This document shows, one piece after another, positions 16,724 through 25,334 of a stretch of 64,000 bases of DNA (position 1 is its first letter; each line of letters opens with the position of its first letter). The notes beneath the pieces were generated by a model, which had not been told where the DNA came from, made no database searches, and saw nothing but the letters and a program-made list of their open reading frames with translations. The position numbers and the translations under genes are program-made. This DNA comes from DATFQI01 sp963816955 (GTDB lineage: Bacteria > Actinomycetota > Thermoleophilia > Solirubrobacterales > Solirubrobacteraceae), in NCBI GenBank assembly GCA_963816955.1, contig CAWFME010000005.1, positions 744,001-808,000 on the forward strand. The letters run 5' to 3'.

Positions 16724-18620
16724 CCTGGTGGGAAGGCTGGCCGCGTGCGCCGTCAGAGGTGGTTTCGATCACCACCCGGCATGGCCGCTCGGCGAGCACC
16801 GTCTCGAGCGTGCGGCCGAACAGGGAGCCCCCTGCCACTCGGGGCGGCATGGGCATGACGATCGCCGCCGCGCGCATGTCGTTCGCCTCCTCGATGATCC
16901 GCCGGCCCGCCTGGCCGGCGCGGATCCGCTCGTGGTGTCCCGATACGCGGCGACCGCCCTGCACCCGGGCCTGCTCGATGACCGACTGGGCGCGCGCCTC
17001 CTCCTCGTCCATCGGCGCCGAGATCGGCAGCGCGTTCGGCACGGTCACCAGCGACACCACATGGATCCCTCGCCGCTTGCGCGCGGCCAGCTTGATCGCC
17101 GTCGCGACCACGTGGTCGTCATAGCGCCCGTCGATCACCGGGACCAGCACGGAGTCGTACTCCGCCTCGTGGTCGACGACCGGCTGCGGGATCGCGACCT
17201 TGTGGGTGGAGGTCAGGTCGAGGCCCTGCCGGCGGCGATACCCGGCGTAGACGAGGATCCCGAGCGCCAGCCACCCGACGCCGAACGCCGCCACCGTGAG
17301 GTTCAGCGCGGCGATCACCCCGAACGCGACCGCCGTGAAGGTGCCGCCGAGGATCGCGAACATCGGCGCGTCGTAGCTGCCGAGCCGCAGGTTGCCGGGG
17401 CCGCGGTAGGGGCGCTCGAAGTCCGGCAGCTTGCGGCGCAACCGGATGACAGCGGCGTGCGCGATCGTGAACGACAGCAGCGCCCCGAATGAGTAGATGC
17501 TGCCCAGGAACGCCTCTTGGCCGGGCAGCAGGATCAGGATCGCCAGGCCCGAGAAGACGAGGATGCCGATCCACGGCGTGCGGAACCGCGGGTGCAGCCG
17601 TCGCAGACCGTCGGGCAACTGGCGGTGGATGCCCATCGAGTACGTGAGCCGGGAGACGCCGATGATGCCCGCGTTGGTGGCCAGGAACAGGATCGTCGCC
17701 GCCAGCAGGCCCACGTAGAGCTCCCCGGGACCCTGGAGCGGCCCGAGGTCGATCTGCTTGACGAAGCCGAGGATCGGGTCGCCCGCGAAGCCGCCCTCCT
17801 CCTCCGGCAGGCCCAGCAGCGTGTAGTAGGTGCCGTCGGCGCGCTGCTGCACCGGCAGCGCCGACAGCGCGACCGCGGGCAGCGTGAAGTAGATCGCGAA
17901 CACGGCGATCCGCACGCGGTTGATCGCCGCCGGGATCGTCCGCGCCTCGTCGCGCGCCTCCTCGGACATGTTCGAGATCGTCTCGATGCCCGTGTAGGCG
18001 AGCATGCCGATCGGGATCGCGAGGACGAAGTCCCTCCACGTCGGTGCGACACCCAGCTCGACGTTGCTCACGAGCGTCTCCGGCGAGAGCACGAGCGCCG
18101 CGCCCACGATCACGAGCAGGAGCTGCGTCATGAAGTCGATGACGGCCAGCAGCACGTTGACGCCGGTCGACTCCTTGACGCCGAAGACGTTGATGCCGGC
18201 CAGCACCGCGATCACGATCGCGCCGACGACGATGTCGCCGGGCGAGTGGCGCAGCGGCTCCCAGAACAGGCCGCCGATGTAGTGCGGCACGAAGAACGCC
18301 GAGATGGCGATCGTGCAGATGTAGGTGAGCATCTGCGCCCACGCGGCGAAGAACGACCAGAACTCGTTGAACGCGCGACGCGCGAACGAGGCCGAGCCGC
18401 CCGCCTCGGGGTACATGGTCGTCGCCTCGGCGTAGGTCGCCGCCGTGCAGAAGAAGAAGAACCCGGTGATCACGAACACCACCGGCGTGAGGCCGAGCGC
18501 GTAGGAGGCGACCAGCCCGAGCGCGTAGTAGATCGACGAGCCGACGTTCCCGTATGCGGTCGAGAACAGGGCATTCGCCCCGAGCACCCGTTCGAGGCCC
18601 TCTAGCCGGCGTCTTGCCAT
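16710..18620 (-). CDS. APC-superfamily transporter with C-terminal universal-stress (Usp) domain
   Basis: The 636-residue protein has twelve membrane helices in an APC fold (residues about 10-480). The unwound first helix reads STAYGNVGSS and helix 6 GIETISNMSEE. It ends in a cytoplasmic domain (about 495-620) that starts YDSVLVPV and ends in a Usp-like MPMPPRVAGG-LFGRT segment. APC-Usp proteins include amino-acid carriers and KimA-type potassium importers. The gene lies 80 bases downstream of a KdpD/KdpE-like pair on the same strand, which favours a potassium or osmotic role over amino-acid transport. That is inference; the substrate is not shown by sequence alone. Confidence 0.85.
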   Translation of the reverse strand: MARRRLEGLERVLGANALFSTAYGNVGSSIYYALGLVASYALGLTPVVFVITGFFFFCTAATYAEATTMYPEAGGSASFARRAFNEFWSFFAAWAQMLTYICTIAISAFFVPHYIGGLFWEPLRHSPGDIVVGAIVIAVLAGINVFGVKESTGVNVLLAVIDFMTQLLLVIVGAALVLSPETLVSNVELGVAPTWRDFVLAIPIGMLAYTGIETISNMSEEARDEARTIPAAINRVRIAVFAIYFTLPAVALSALPVQQRADGTYYTLLGLPEEEGGFAGDPILGFVKQIDLGPLQGPGELYVGLLAATILFLATNAGIIGVSRLTYSMGIHRQLPDGLRRLHPRFRTPWIGILVFSGLAILILLPGQEAFLGSIYSFGALLSFTIAHAAVIRLRRKLPDFERPYRGPGNLRLGSYDAPMFAILGGTFTAVAFGVIAALNLTVAAFGVGWLALGILVYAGYRRRQGLDLTSTHKVAIPQPVVDHEAEYDSVLVPVIDGRYDDHVVATAIKLAARKRRGIHVVSLVTVPNALPISAPMDEEEARAQSVIEQARVQGGRRVSGHHERIRAGQAGRRIIEEANDMRAAAIVMPMPPRVAGGSLFGRTLETVLAERPCRVVIETTSDGARGQPSHQAMPR

Positions 18621-18640
18621 CTCCGTGGCCAGCTTGGTGG

Positions 18641-18691
18641 GCCCGGCGTCAAGGGTCCGTGAGGATCCCGGCCCCGGGCATCAAGATCTTG
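18641..18691 (-). promoter_or_regulatory. candidate response-regulator sites upstream of the APC-Usp gene
   Basis: On the minus strand, CTTGATGCCCGGG (18673-18685) is repeated as CTTGACGCCGGGC (18641-18653), 32 bases apart or about three helical turns. The first copy overlaps the perfect palindrome CAAGATCTTG (18682-18691). The pair lies between the response regulator and the transporter, where a second promoter could sit. Confidence 0.45.
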
Positions 18692-18700
18692 TGAAGACGC

Positions 18701-19384
18701 TCAGGCGCCGAAGCGGTAGCCGACGCCCGGGTCCGTGCGGATGTAGCGCCGAGCGCCCTGCGGCTCGATCTTGCGGCGCAGGTTGGCCACGTGCGTGCGC
18801 AGGATCTGCGTGTCGTCCGCGTACTGGGGCCCCCACACCTCTGTGAGCAGTGTCCGGTGGGTCAGCAGCCGCCCCCGGTTGCGCGCCAGCGTGCGCAGGA
18901 GGTCGTACTCGATCGGCGTGAGGTGCACCTCGGCACCTTCGCGGCGCACGATCCGGGCGGCCAGGTCGATCTCGAGCCCGTCGACGCTGATCGCCGGCTC
19001 GTCGACGGCCGCGCCGGCGCGGCGCATGACGGCGTGCAAGCGTGCGACCAGCTCCCGAGGCCCGAACGGCTTGGTCACGTAGTCGTCCGCTCCGGCCTCC
19101 AGCGCCGCGACCTTCTGGTCCTCGTCGCCCACCGCGGACAGCACCACGATCGGCATCCGGCTCCACGACCGGAGCTCCCGGCAGACGGCGATGCCGTTCC
19201 CGTCGGGCAGCATCAAATCGATCACGGCTGCGTCGTGGGGGCTGACCGCGGCGGCGTCCAGAGCCTCTCGCGCGGAGGCGGTCGCGTTCACGGCGAAGCC
19301 CGCTTCGCGGAGCACCACCTTCAGCGCGCGCACGATCTGCGGCTCGTCGTCGCAGACCAGCACACGCGGGGCGCCCGCGTTCAT
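18701..19384 (-). CDS. KdpE-like response regulator (OmpR/PhoB family)
   Basis: The 227-residue protein has a receiver domain with Asp12-Asp13, phosphoacceptor Asp56 (VIDLMLP) and Lys105 (TKPFG). A winged-helix DNA-binding domain follows (about 130-225) with HLTPIEYDLL and the closing IRTDPGVGYRF. The layout and linker match KdpE, which in other bacteria activates potassium uptake genes. The start overlaps the stop of the histidine kinase by four bases (ATGA), so the two are translated together. The next gene on this strand is the APC-Usp transporter. Confidence 0.93.
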   Translation of the reverse strand: MNAGAPRVLVCDDEPQIVRALKVVLREAGFAVNATASAREALDAAAVSPHDAAVIDLMLPDGNGIAVCRELRSWSRMPIVVLSAVGDEDQKVAALEAGADDYVTKPFGPRELVARLHAVMRRAGAAVDEPAISVDGLEIDLAARIVRREGAEVHLTPIEYDLLRTLARNRGRLLTHRTLLTEVWGPQYADDTQILRTHVANLRRKIEPQGARRYIRTDPGVGYRFGA

Positions 19385-20784
19385 GCGTGCGCCACCGGCC
19401 GGTCCGACAACGGCAGCTGGACGACGAACACGGTGCCCTGGCCCGGCAGCGACTCGGCCCACACGCGGCCGCTGTTGGCCTCCACGAAGCCCTTGACGAT
19501 CGCGAGGCCGAGTCCCGACCCGCGGTGGTCCGCCTCCGCCTCCCCGCGCCGGAACGGCTCGAAGACGTGCGGCAGCAGCTCGCGCGGGATGCCGGGTCCG
19601 CGGTCGATCACGCGGATCATCAGTCGCCCGCCGGTCACACGCGCGCGCAGCTTGACCGGATGGCCGCCGCAGTGGCGCTGCGCATTCTCGATCAGGTTCG
19701 CGAACACGCGCTCGAGCTGCGCGGCGTCGGCCTGCACCAGCGGCAGGTCCCGATCGAGCGTCACCTGGACCGGCACCGAGGCATCCGCGTGCTCGAGCGC
19801 GCCCTCGACGACCTCCTCGATCGAGCACCAGTCGCGTCTGGCCTCGGCCTCGCCCGCTTGCAGGCGCGAAAGGTCCAGCAGCTTGTCGATCAGTCTGGAC
19901 AACCGCCGCGCCTCCTCCACGACGAGCGCACCGAGCTCGTCGCGCTCGTGCGCGCTGATCGCCTCCGAGCGCACCGCCTCGCCGGCAGCCAGGATCGCGG
20001 TCAACGGCGTTCGCAGGTCGTGCGAGACCGATCTCAGGATGGCGGTCTTGATCACGTCCGAGCGCCGCAGCGCGTGCGTCTCGACGACCTCGGTCTGCAG
20101 CCGGTCCCGATCGAGGGCGGCGGCCAGCAGCGCCTCCAGGGCGGGCGCGATCCGTTCGCGCAGCCGGGCCATCGTGGCGTTGGTGAGCCCGCCCGGAACG
20201 TGCAGCGCGGCGCTGCGCCCGTGGCCGACGTCGAGCCTCAGGGCAGCCTGGTGCTCCGCCGCCGCAGGCGAGTCGAGCACGATCACGACGTAAGGAAGCC
20301 CGAGCGCGGATGCGAGCCGCGACGACGCGACCGGCAGCGCCTGCTCCACGCTGGCCTCGCCGAGCAGCACGCGCGCGAGATCCGCGGCGAGGTCCGCCTC
20401 CTCACGCCGGCGCTCGGCTTCGGCGGCCCTCGCGCGCGCCGCGTCGGCCACGGTCGAGGCCACGATCGCCGTTGCGAGGAACACGCCGAGTGCGACCAGG
20501 TTCTCCGGGTCGGCGATCGTGAAGCGCCCGGTCGGAGGGATGTGGAAGAAGCCCCAGGTCAGCGCGCTCGCGATCGCCGTCGCGAGCCCGAGCCATGGGC
20601 CCCAGACCGTTGAGACGAGCAGCACCGCGAGCAGGTAGACGACACCCGTGGAGACGGCGGGCGCCACCTCGCGCAGCGGCAGGATCACCAGCGTCGTCAG
20701 CGCGATCGCGAGCGTCGCGGCCACGATCCCGGCGACGCGGGACCGAGGCCGGGCCCGGAGCAGCTGCGATGCAGGCCGGTCCAT
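19381..20784 (-). CDS. KdpD-like sensor histidine kinase lacking the N-terminal KdpD/Usp region
   Basis: This 467-residue kinase starts directly with a four-helix DUF4118 membrane domain (about residues 18-115). A GAF-like segment follows (about 140-225), then HisKA with the phosphorylated His255 (SVSHDLRTP), and an ATPase domain with N (FANLIENA), G1 (DRGPGI) and G2 (GSGLGLAI) boxes. These are the KdpD transmitter domains. Full-length KdpD is about 900 residues and carries an N-terminal KdpD plus Usp sensor part; that part is absent here. A Usp domain instead occurs on the neighbouring transporter. Confidence 0.93.
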   Translation of the reverse strand: MDRPASQLLRARPRSRVAGIVAATLAIALTTLVILPLREVAPAVSTGVVYLLAVLLVSTVWGPWLGLATAIASALTWGFFHIPPTGRFTIADPENLVALGVFLATAIVASTVADAARARAAEAERRREEADLAADLARVLLGEASVEQALPVASSRLASALGLPYVVIVLDSPAAAEHQAALRLDVGHGRSAALHVPGGLTNATMARLRERIAPALEALLAAALDRDRLQTEVVETHALRRSDVIKTAILRSVSHDLRTPLTAILAAGEAVRSEAISAHERDELGALVVEEARRLSRLIDKLLDLSRLQAGEAEARRDWCSIEEVVEGALEHADASVPVQVTLDRDLPLVQADAAQLERVFANLIENAQRHCGGHPVKLRARVTGGRLMIRVIDRGPGIPRELLPHVFEPFRRGEAEADHRGSGLGLAIVKGFVEANSGRVWAESLPGQGTVFVVQLPLSDRPVAHA

Positions 20785-20866
20785 GGATGCAGCAAAGCAC
20801 GCGGCGCCGGTCTTGACGACATCGCGAGCCGGAGCTCGACCCCGAGCGTGCTTCCGGCGACTGCGC

Positions 20867-21115
20867 CTAGCGCCGGCGCGACATCAGACGGCTGCGGACG
20901 GCGTGCAGACGCGGCATCAGTCCGTAGATCACGATCGGCACGGCGATGGTCGCGAGCACGAAGGTCCGCAGGACCGCGGGCATCGTCGCGAGCCAGTCGC
21001 CGAACGCCAGGTTGATGGCCGTGAGCGTCGGGAAGACGCTGAGCCAGATCATGAGGGCGAGCTGGTGGCGGCTGGGCGGCGACGTGCGGGCGGGCGGGTT
21101 CTGAGTGCTGGTCAT
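20867..21115 (-). CDS. small two-helix membrane protein
   Basis: The 82-residue product has two hydrophobic segments (LALMIWLSVFPTLTAINLAF and TFVLATIAVPIVIYGLM) and a basic C-terminus ending in RRR. The start is the ATG after a short Pro/Ser-rich leader. It lies 26 bases downstream of the FAD oxidoreductase gene on the same strand, so the two may be co-transcribed. Similar short two-helix proteins often accompany redox or antibiotic-monooxygenase genes; function unknown. Confidence 0.6.
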   Translation of the reverse strand: MTSTQNPPARTSPPSRHQLALMIWLSVFPTLTAINLAFGDWLATMPAVLRTFVLATIAVPIVIYGLMPRLHAVRSRLMSRRR

Positions 21116-21141
21116 GGGTGTCCTCGGGTGTCGATGGATGG

Positions 21142-22062
21142 TCAGGCCGCTCGTTCCGCGGCGACGTGGCGCAGCGCGCGGTCGGCGTCCTCCTGGACGA
21201 GCTCGGCGTTGATGGCGATGGCGACCGCGGATCCTTCGCCCGCGGCGGTGATGACCTGCGCGCGCGGGTTGGTCGCGTTGCCGGCCGCCCAGACGCCGGG
21301 CACGCTCGTGCGGCCGTCGGCGTCGGTGCGGACGAGTCCCCCGTCGAGCAGATCGCAGCCAAGGAAGGCGGCGGGCCCGTCTGGATGCGCGCTGAGCGCG
21401 GGCCGGATGAAGAGCGCCTCGCGCGGAACGGTGCGTCCGTCGGTGAGCTGGATGGCTCGCAGCCGGTCGTCGGTGACGACGAGGCGCTCGACCTCCCCGT
21501 CGACGACTCCGATGCCGCGTGCGTCGAGCGCCTCGCGCTCTTGGGCCGTGACCGCGCTCGTGTGGGTGAAGAGGACCACGTCGTCGGTCCACTGGCGCAG
21601 GAGGTGTGCGTGCTCGACGGAGCCGAGCACCCCGATCGGCCGGTCGCGGACCTCCCAGCCGTGGCAGTACGGGCAGTGCAGGAAGTCGCGGCCCCAGCGC
21701 TCGCGGGCGCCGAGGACCTCGGGCAGGTCGTCGACGGCGCCGGTCGCGAGGAGCACCCGCCGCGCCTCGACGGTCGGGCCCGAGGCGAGCCGCAGCGTGA
21801 ATCCGGCGCTCGCGTCGACCACGCGGTCCTCGACGATCTCGACGCCGTAGCGCCGGACCTCGTCGCGTGCGGCCCGCAGCAGGTCGGCCGGGGGCGTTCC
21901 GTCGCGGGAGAGGAACCCTTGCATGTGCGCGGCGGGGGCGTTGCGCGGCGCTCCGGCGTCGATGACGACGACCCGGCGCCTCGCGCGGCCGAGCACGAGC
22001 GCAGCGCTCAGTCCGGCTGCCCCGCCGCCGATGATGGCGATCTCACAGGTGTCGGTGTTCAT
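21142..22062 (-). CDS. thioredoxin reductase-like FAD oxidoreductase with CPYC motif
   Basis: This 306-residue flavoprotein has GGGAAG for FAD (about residues 12-17), the redox pair Cys130/Cys133 in HCPYCHGWE and the closing WAAGNATNP near 275. The layout is that of low-molecular-weight thioredoxin reductases and their gliT/hlmI-type relatives that oxidise dithiols. The canonical Rossmann GxGxxA for NADPH is not clear, so its electron donor is uncertain. The start is the ATG at 22062. It is divergent from the XRE-cupin regulator (77-base gap). Confidence 0.87.
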   Translation of the reverse strand: MNTDTCEIAIIGGGAAGLSAALVLGRARRRVVVIDAGAPRNAPAAHMQGFLSRDGTPPADLLRAARDEVRRYGVEIVEDRVVDASAGFTLRLASGPTVEARRVLLATGAVDDLPEVLGARERWGRDFLHCPYCHGWEVRDRPIGVLGSVEHAHLLRQWTDDVVLFTHTSAVTAQEREALDARGIGVVDGEVERLVVTDDRLRAIQLTDGRTVPREALFIRPALSAHPDGPAAFLGCDLLDGGLVRTDADGRTSVPGVWAAGNATNPRAQVITAAGEGSAVAIAINAELVQEDADRALRHVAAERAA

Positions 22063-22139
22063 GCCCTCCAGCGTGCACCCCGGGAGGCCGGATCGCACGG
22101 TTCGTTGCTGATTCCGGGAACGGCAGGTAGCGTCGCGCC

Positions 22140-22733
22140 ATGGGGAACTCGCCGGCGATCCCGGACGTGCTGGCCGAGGTCGGGCCCCGACTGCGACGGC
22201 TCCGTGAGCGACGGGGCGTGACCCTCACCGCGCTCGCGGCGAAGACGGGTATCTCGAAGAGCACGTTGTCGCGACTGGAGAGCGGTCAGCGCAGGCCGAG
22301 CCTCGAGCTGCTGCTGCCGCTCGCCGAAGCTCATCATCTGCCGCTCGACGAGCTCGTCGGAGCCCCGCGGATCGGCGACCCGCGCGTCCGGCTGCGGCCT
22401 CGCACCCGCAACGGGCGGCTCGTCTATCCGCTCACGCAGCAGTCGAGCGGACTGGCGGTGTGGAAGGTCGTCATCCCGCCCGAGACCGAGCGCAGGCTCC
22501 GGACCCATGCGGGCTATGAGTGGCTGTACGTGCTGTCAGGCGAGATGCGGTTGATCCTCGGCGAGCACGACGTGACGATGCGGGCCGGCGAGGTCGCCGA
22601 GTTCGACACCCGCGTGCCGCACTGGTTCGGCCCGACCGGTGACGAGCCGGTCGAGATCCTCAGCGTCCACGGCAGCCACGGCGAGCGGATGCACGTCCGC
22701 GCGGCGCCGCGCGGCAAGCACCGCCCGGCCTGA
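22140..22733 (+). CDS. XRE-family regulator with C-terminal cupin domain
   Basis: The 197-residue protein joins an N-terminal helix-turn-helix (about residues 15-75; LTALAAKTGISKSTLSRLE) to a cupin barrel (about 95-185; YEWLYVLSGEMRLIL and TRVPHWF). XRE-cupin proteins sense small ligands through the barrel and often regulate a neighbouring metabolic gene. The divergent CPYC flavoprotein is the likely target. Confidence 0.9.
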   Translation: MGNSPAIPDVLAEVGPRLRRLRERRGVTLTALAAKTGISKSTLSRLESGQRRPSLELLLPLAEAHHLPLDELVGAPRIGDPRVRLRPRTRNGRLVYPLTQQSSGLAVWKVVIPPETERRLRTHAGYEWLYVLSGEMRLILGEHDVTMRAGEVAEFDTRVPHWFGPTGDEPVEILSVHGSHGERMHVRAAPRGKHRPA

Positions 22734-22785
22734 GATTCCCGGAAACGGCAACAACACTTGCCGTTCTCCTTCCGGGGCCGAACGA

Positions 22786-22811
22786 GGGGCGGCCGCCACA
22801 GCGGCCGCCCC
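22786..22811 (+). terminator. hairpin terminator after the XRE-cupin gene
   Basis: GGGGCGGCCGC (22786-22796) and GCGGCCGCCCC (22801-22811) form a perfect 11-base-pair stem with a CACA loop. A short T-containing run follows. It separates the XRE-cupin gene from the ArsR operon promoter. Confidence 0.7.
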
Positions 22812-22842
22812 TTACGCCTGGCCCGCACTCGCCTCGAGTGGC

Positions 22843-22866
22843 ACAACTCTACGGTGGTATAGTTGT
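22843..22866 (+). promoter_or_regulatory. ArsR operator overlapping a leaderless promoter
   Basis: ACAACTCTAC (22843-22852) and GTATAGTTGT (22857-22866) form an inverted repeat with a four-base spacer and one mismatch. The right arm contains TATAGT (22858-22863), a -10 box ending seven bases before the ATG at 22871. A repressor on this dyad would block the promoter, and transcription would begin at or next to the start codon. Confidence 0.72.
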
Positions 22867-22870
22867 ACAG

Positions 22871-23224
22871 ATGACCGGGCCAGCACCTATTCCCCACCCG
22901 CTTCCGGAGGCGCTCGTCGCGCTGATCGCCCAGCGTTTCCGCGTGATCGGCGAGCCCATGCGCATCCGCCTGCTCGACGCCCTGCGCGACGGGCCTCTGA
23001 CCATCAACGAGCTGACCGAGGCGCTGGGCGCCGGCCAGCAGAACGTCTCCAAGCACATCGGCGTGCTCGCGCAGGCCGGCATCGTCGCCCGGGAGCGCGA
23101 CCGTAATCGCGTCCGCGTCTCGATCGCCGACGACACCATCTTCGAGCTGTGCGAGCTCGTCTGCGGCGGCCTGCGTCAGCAGGTGGCCGAGCTCGACCAG
23201 CTGCTCGCCGGCGGTGCCGCGTGA
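22871..23224 (+). CDS. ArsR-family regulator with CxxxC, operon repressor
   Basis: This 117-residue winged-helix protein has MRIRLLDALRDGP, then ELTEALGAGQQNVSKHIGVL (recognition helix about residues 50-66) and a short C-terminal helix. Cysteines occur only at Cys94 and Cys98 (ELCELVC). BigR/SqrR-type ArsR sensors respond to persulfides with two cysteines, but in those one lies near the N-terminal helices; here both are on the last helix. A longer GTG start is possible but would run through the operator, so the ATG is preferred. Its stop overlaps the GTG of the MMPL gene. It probably represses the sulfur operon downstream. Confidence 0.87.
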   Translation: MTGPAPIPHPLPEALVALIAQRFRVIGEPMRIRLLDALRDGPLTINELTEALGAGQQNVSKHIGVLAQAGIVARERDRNRVRVSIADDTIFELCELVCGGLRQQVAELDQLLAGGAA

Positions 23225-25332
23225 GCGCTACATACGGACCGATCGGCCGCCTCGGCCGCTGGACCGCCGCCCACTTCAGGCTCGTCGCCATCGCCTGGGC
23301 GGTCGTCGCCGTCGGCCTCGGCGTCTTCGCGCCGCGGGTCGAGCACGCCCTGTCGGGCGCGGGCTGGGAGGCGACCGGTTCTGAGTCGCTGACGGTCCGC
23401 GAGACCGTCGACCGCGAGTTCGGCGGCCTCTCCTCGTCCGCGCTGATGGTCGTCGTGCACTCTGACGAGAAGACCGCGACCGACCCCGCGTTCAAGGCCG
23501 TCGTCGCGAACGCTCAGCGGGCGCTTGACGCCGACCCCCGCGTGACCGAGGTCGTCCCTCCGCGGCCCGGGCAGTCGATCTCCCGTGACGGTCACACGGC
23601 GATCGTCCAGGCCGGCGCCGGCGCGAGCTCGAACGAGATGGTGCGCGCAGCCGACGACCTCAAGGCGGAGCTCGCCGCGCTCCCGGCCGACGGCGTTCAG
23701 GTCTCGCTGACGGGCGCGTCCGGGATGTGGTCTGACTTCAACGAGGCCAACAAGACGGCGATGTTGAAGTCCGAGCTGATCTCGTGGCCGGTCACGCTGG
23801 CGATCCTGTTGCTCGCGTTCGGCTCGCTGGTCGCCGCCGGGCTGCCGCTGATGCTCACCATCCTCGGCCTGGTCGCGTCCGCCGGCTCGCTGTACCTGGG
23901 CACGCAGGTGCTGGACATCTCCATCTGGGCGATGAACTTCGCGCTGATGTTCGCGCTCGCGCTGGGCATCGACTACGCGCTGTTCATCGTCATGCGCTTC
24001 CGCGGCGCCTTCTTCGGGACGAAGCTGTCGGCCGAGGACGCCGTCGCCGAGACCATGGACACCGCCGGCAAGGCCGTCCTGTTCTCCGGGGTGACCGTGC
24101 TCATCTCTCTCAGCGCGGTGATGCTCGTCCCGTCGCCCGCGTTCCGCTCGATGGCACTCGGCATCATGCTGTCGGTCGTCTTCATCCTCGCGGCGACGCT
24201 GACGCTGCTGCCCGCCGTGCTGGCCAAGCTCGGCCCGCGCGTCGACAAGCTCTCTTTGCCGTGGGTGCACTCCGGGGAGCATCGCTCGCCGAAGTTCGCC
24301 GCGTGGGCCGAGCGCCTGTGGCGCCGGCCGGTCGCGTACGGCGCCGTCGCCGTCGCGGTCCTCGTCGCGCTGAGCATCCCCGTGTTCGGGCTGCAGACCG
24401 GCATGCCGTCGATCAAGGTCGTGCCGGAGGGCGACGGGTCCCGCACCGCCTACACCCAGGTGCAGGACGCCTTCGGCCAGGGCGCGCCCGGCGCGCTACA
24501 GGTCGTCGCCCCGAAGGCCGACGCGAGGCAGGTCGCCGCCGTCGCCGAGGCGGACGATGGTGTGGCGCAGGTCATGCCGGCCGCGCCGGGCCGCGAAGCC
24601 AACGTGATCGTGCAGGTCGTGCCGAAGCACGACCCGTCGGACAGCGCCGTCGGCGCCACGATCGACCGGCTGCGCGCCGATCTGCCCCAAGGCGCACTGA
24701 TCGGCGGCTCGGTGGCCGAGAACCACGATCTCGAGAGCGCCCTGAGCGACAAGACCCCGCTGGTCATCGGCGTCGTGCTCGCGCTCGGATTCCTGCTGCT
24801 GCTCGTCGCCCTGCAGGCGCCGATCCTCGCCGCCGTCGGCGTGATCACGAACCTCCTCGCCGTCGGCGCCGCGTTCGGCGTGGCCCGGCTGATCTTCCAG
24901 GAGGGACATCTCGCCGGCCTGCTGGGCCTCGAGCCTCAGGGCTTCCTGAACGCCTGGGCGCCGGTGTTCTTCTTCGCGATGGTCTTCGCCATCTCGATGG
25001 ATTACACGGTCTTCCTGCTCTCGTCGGCGAAAGAGCACTGGGACCGCACCCACGACCCGAAGGAAGCGATGGTCGGCGGCGTCGCGCACTCCGGTCGTGT
25101 GGTGTTCGCGGCGGCTGCGGTGATGGTCGCCGTGTTCTTCACCTTCGCTTTGAGCGGCCCGCTGCCGCCCAAGGAGATGGGCGTCATCCTCGGCATCGCG
25201 GTCCTGCTCGACGCCGCCCTCGTCCGGCTGCTGCTCGTCCCGGTCGCCCTGCGGCTGCTGGGCAAGTGGGCGTGGTGGCTGCCTGGGCCGCTCGCGCGCC
25301 TGCTGCCCGACGTCCGCTTCGGGCACGCGTAG
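23221..25332 (+). CDS. MMPL/RND-family membrane transporter
   Basis: The 703-residue protein has the MMPL plan: helix 1, a large extracytoplasmic loop, helices 2-6, and a second equivalent half. Proton-relay Asp-Tyr pairs occur in both halves: GIDYALF (about residue 255) and SMDYTVF (about 598). The GTG start overlaps the arsR stop (GTGA). MMPL proteins export lipids, siderophores or drugs. Its position inside a sulfur operon suggests export of a sulfur-containing or thiol-linked compound; that is inference. Confidence 0.9.
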   Translation: MSATYGPIGRLGRWTAAHFRLVAIAWAVVAVGLGVFAPRVEHALSGAGWEATGSESLTVRETVDREFGGLSSSALMVVVHSDEKTATDPAFKAVVANAQRALDADPRVTEVVPPRPGQSISRDGHTAIVQAGAGASSNEMVRAADDLKAELAALPADGVQVSLTGASGMWSDFNEANKTAMLKSELISWPVTLAILLLAFGSLVAAGLPLMLTILGLVASAGSLYLGTQVLDISIWAMNFALMFALALGIDYALFIVMRFRGAFFGTKLSAEDAVAETMDTAGKAVLFSGVTVLISLSAVMLVPSPAFRSMALGIMLSVVFILAATLTLLPAVLAKLGPRVDKLSLPWVHSGEHRSPKFAAWAERLWRRPVAYGAVAVAVLVALSIPVFGLQTGMPSIKVVPEGDGSRTAYTQVQDAFGQGAPGALQVVAPKADARQVAAVAEADDGVAQVMPAAPGREANVIVQVVPKHDPSDSAVGATIDRLRADLPQGALIGGSVAENHDLESALSDKTPLVIGVVLALGFLLLLVALQAPILAAVGVITNLLAVGAAFGVARLIFQEGHLAGLLGLEPQGFLNAWAPVFFFAMVFAISMDYTVFLLSSAKEHWDRTHDPKEAMVGGVAHSGRVVFAAAAVMVAVFFTFALSGPLPPKEMGVILGIAVLLDAALVRLLLVPVALRLLGKWAWWLPGPLARLLPDVRFGHA

Positions 25333-25334
25333 CC

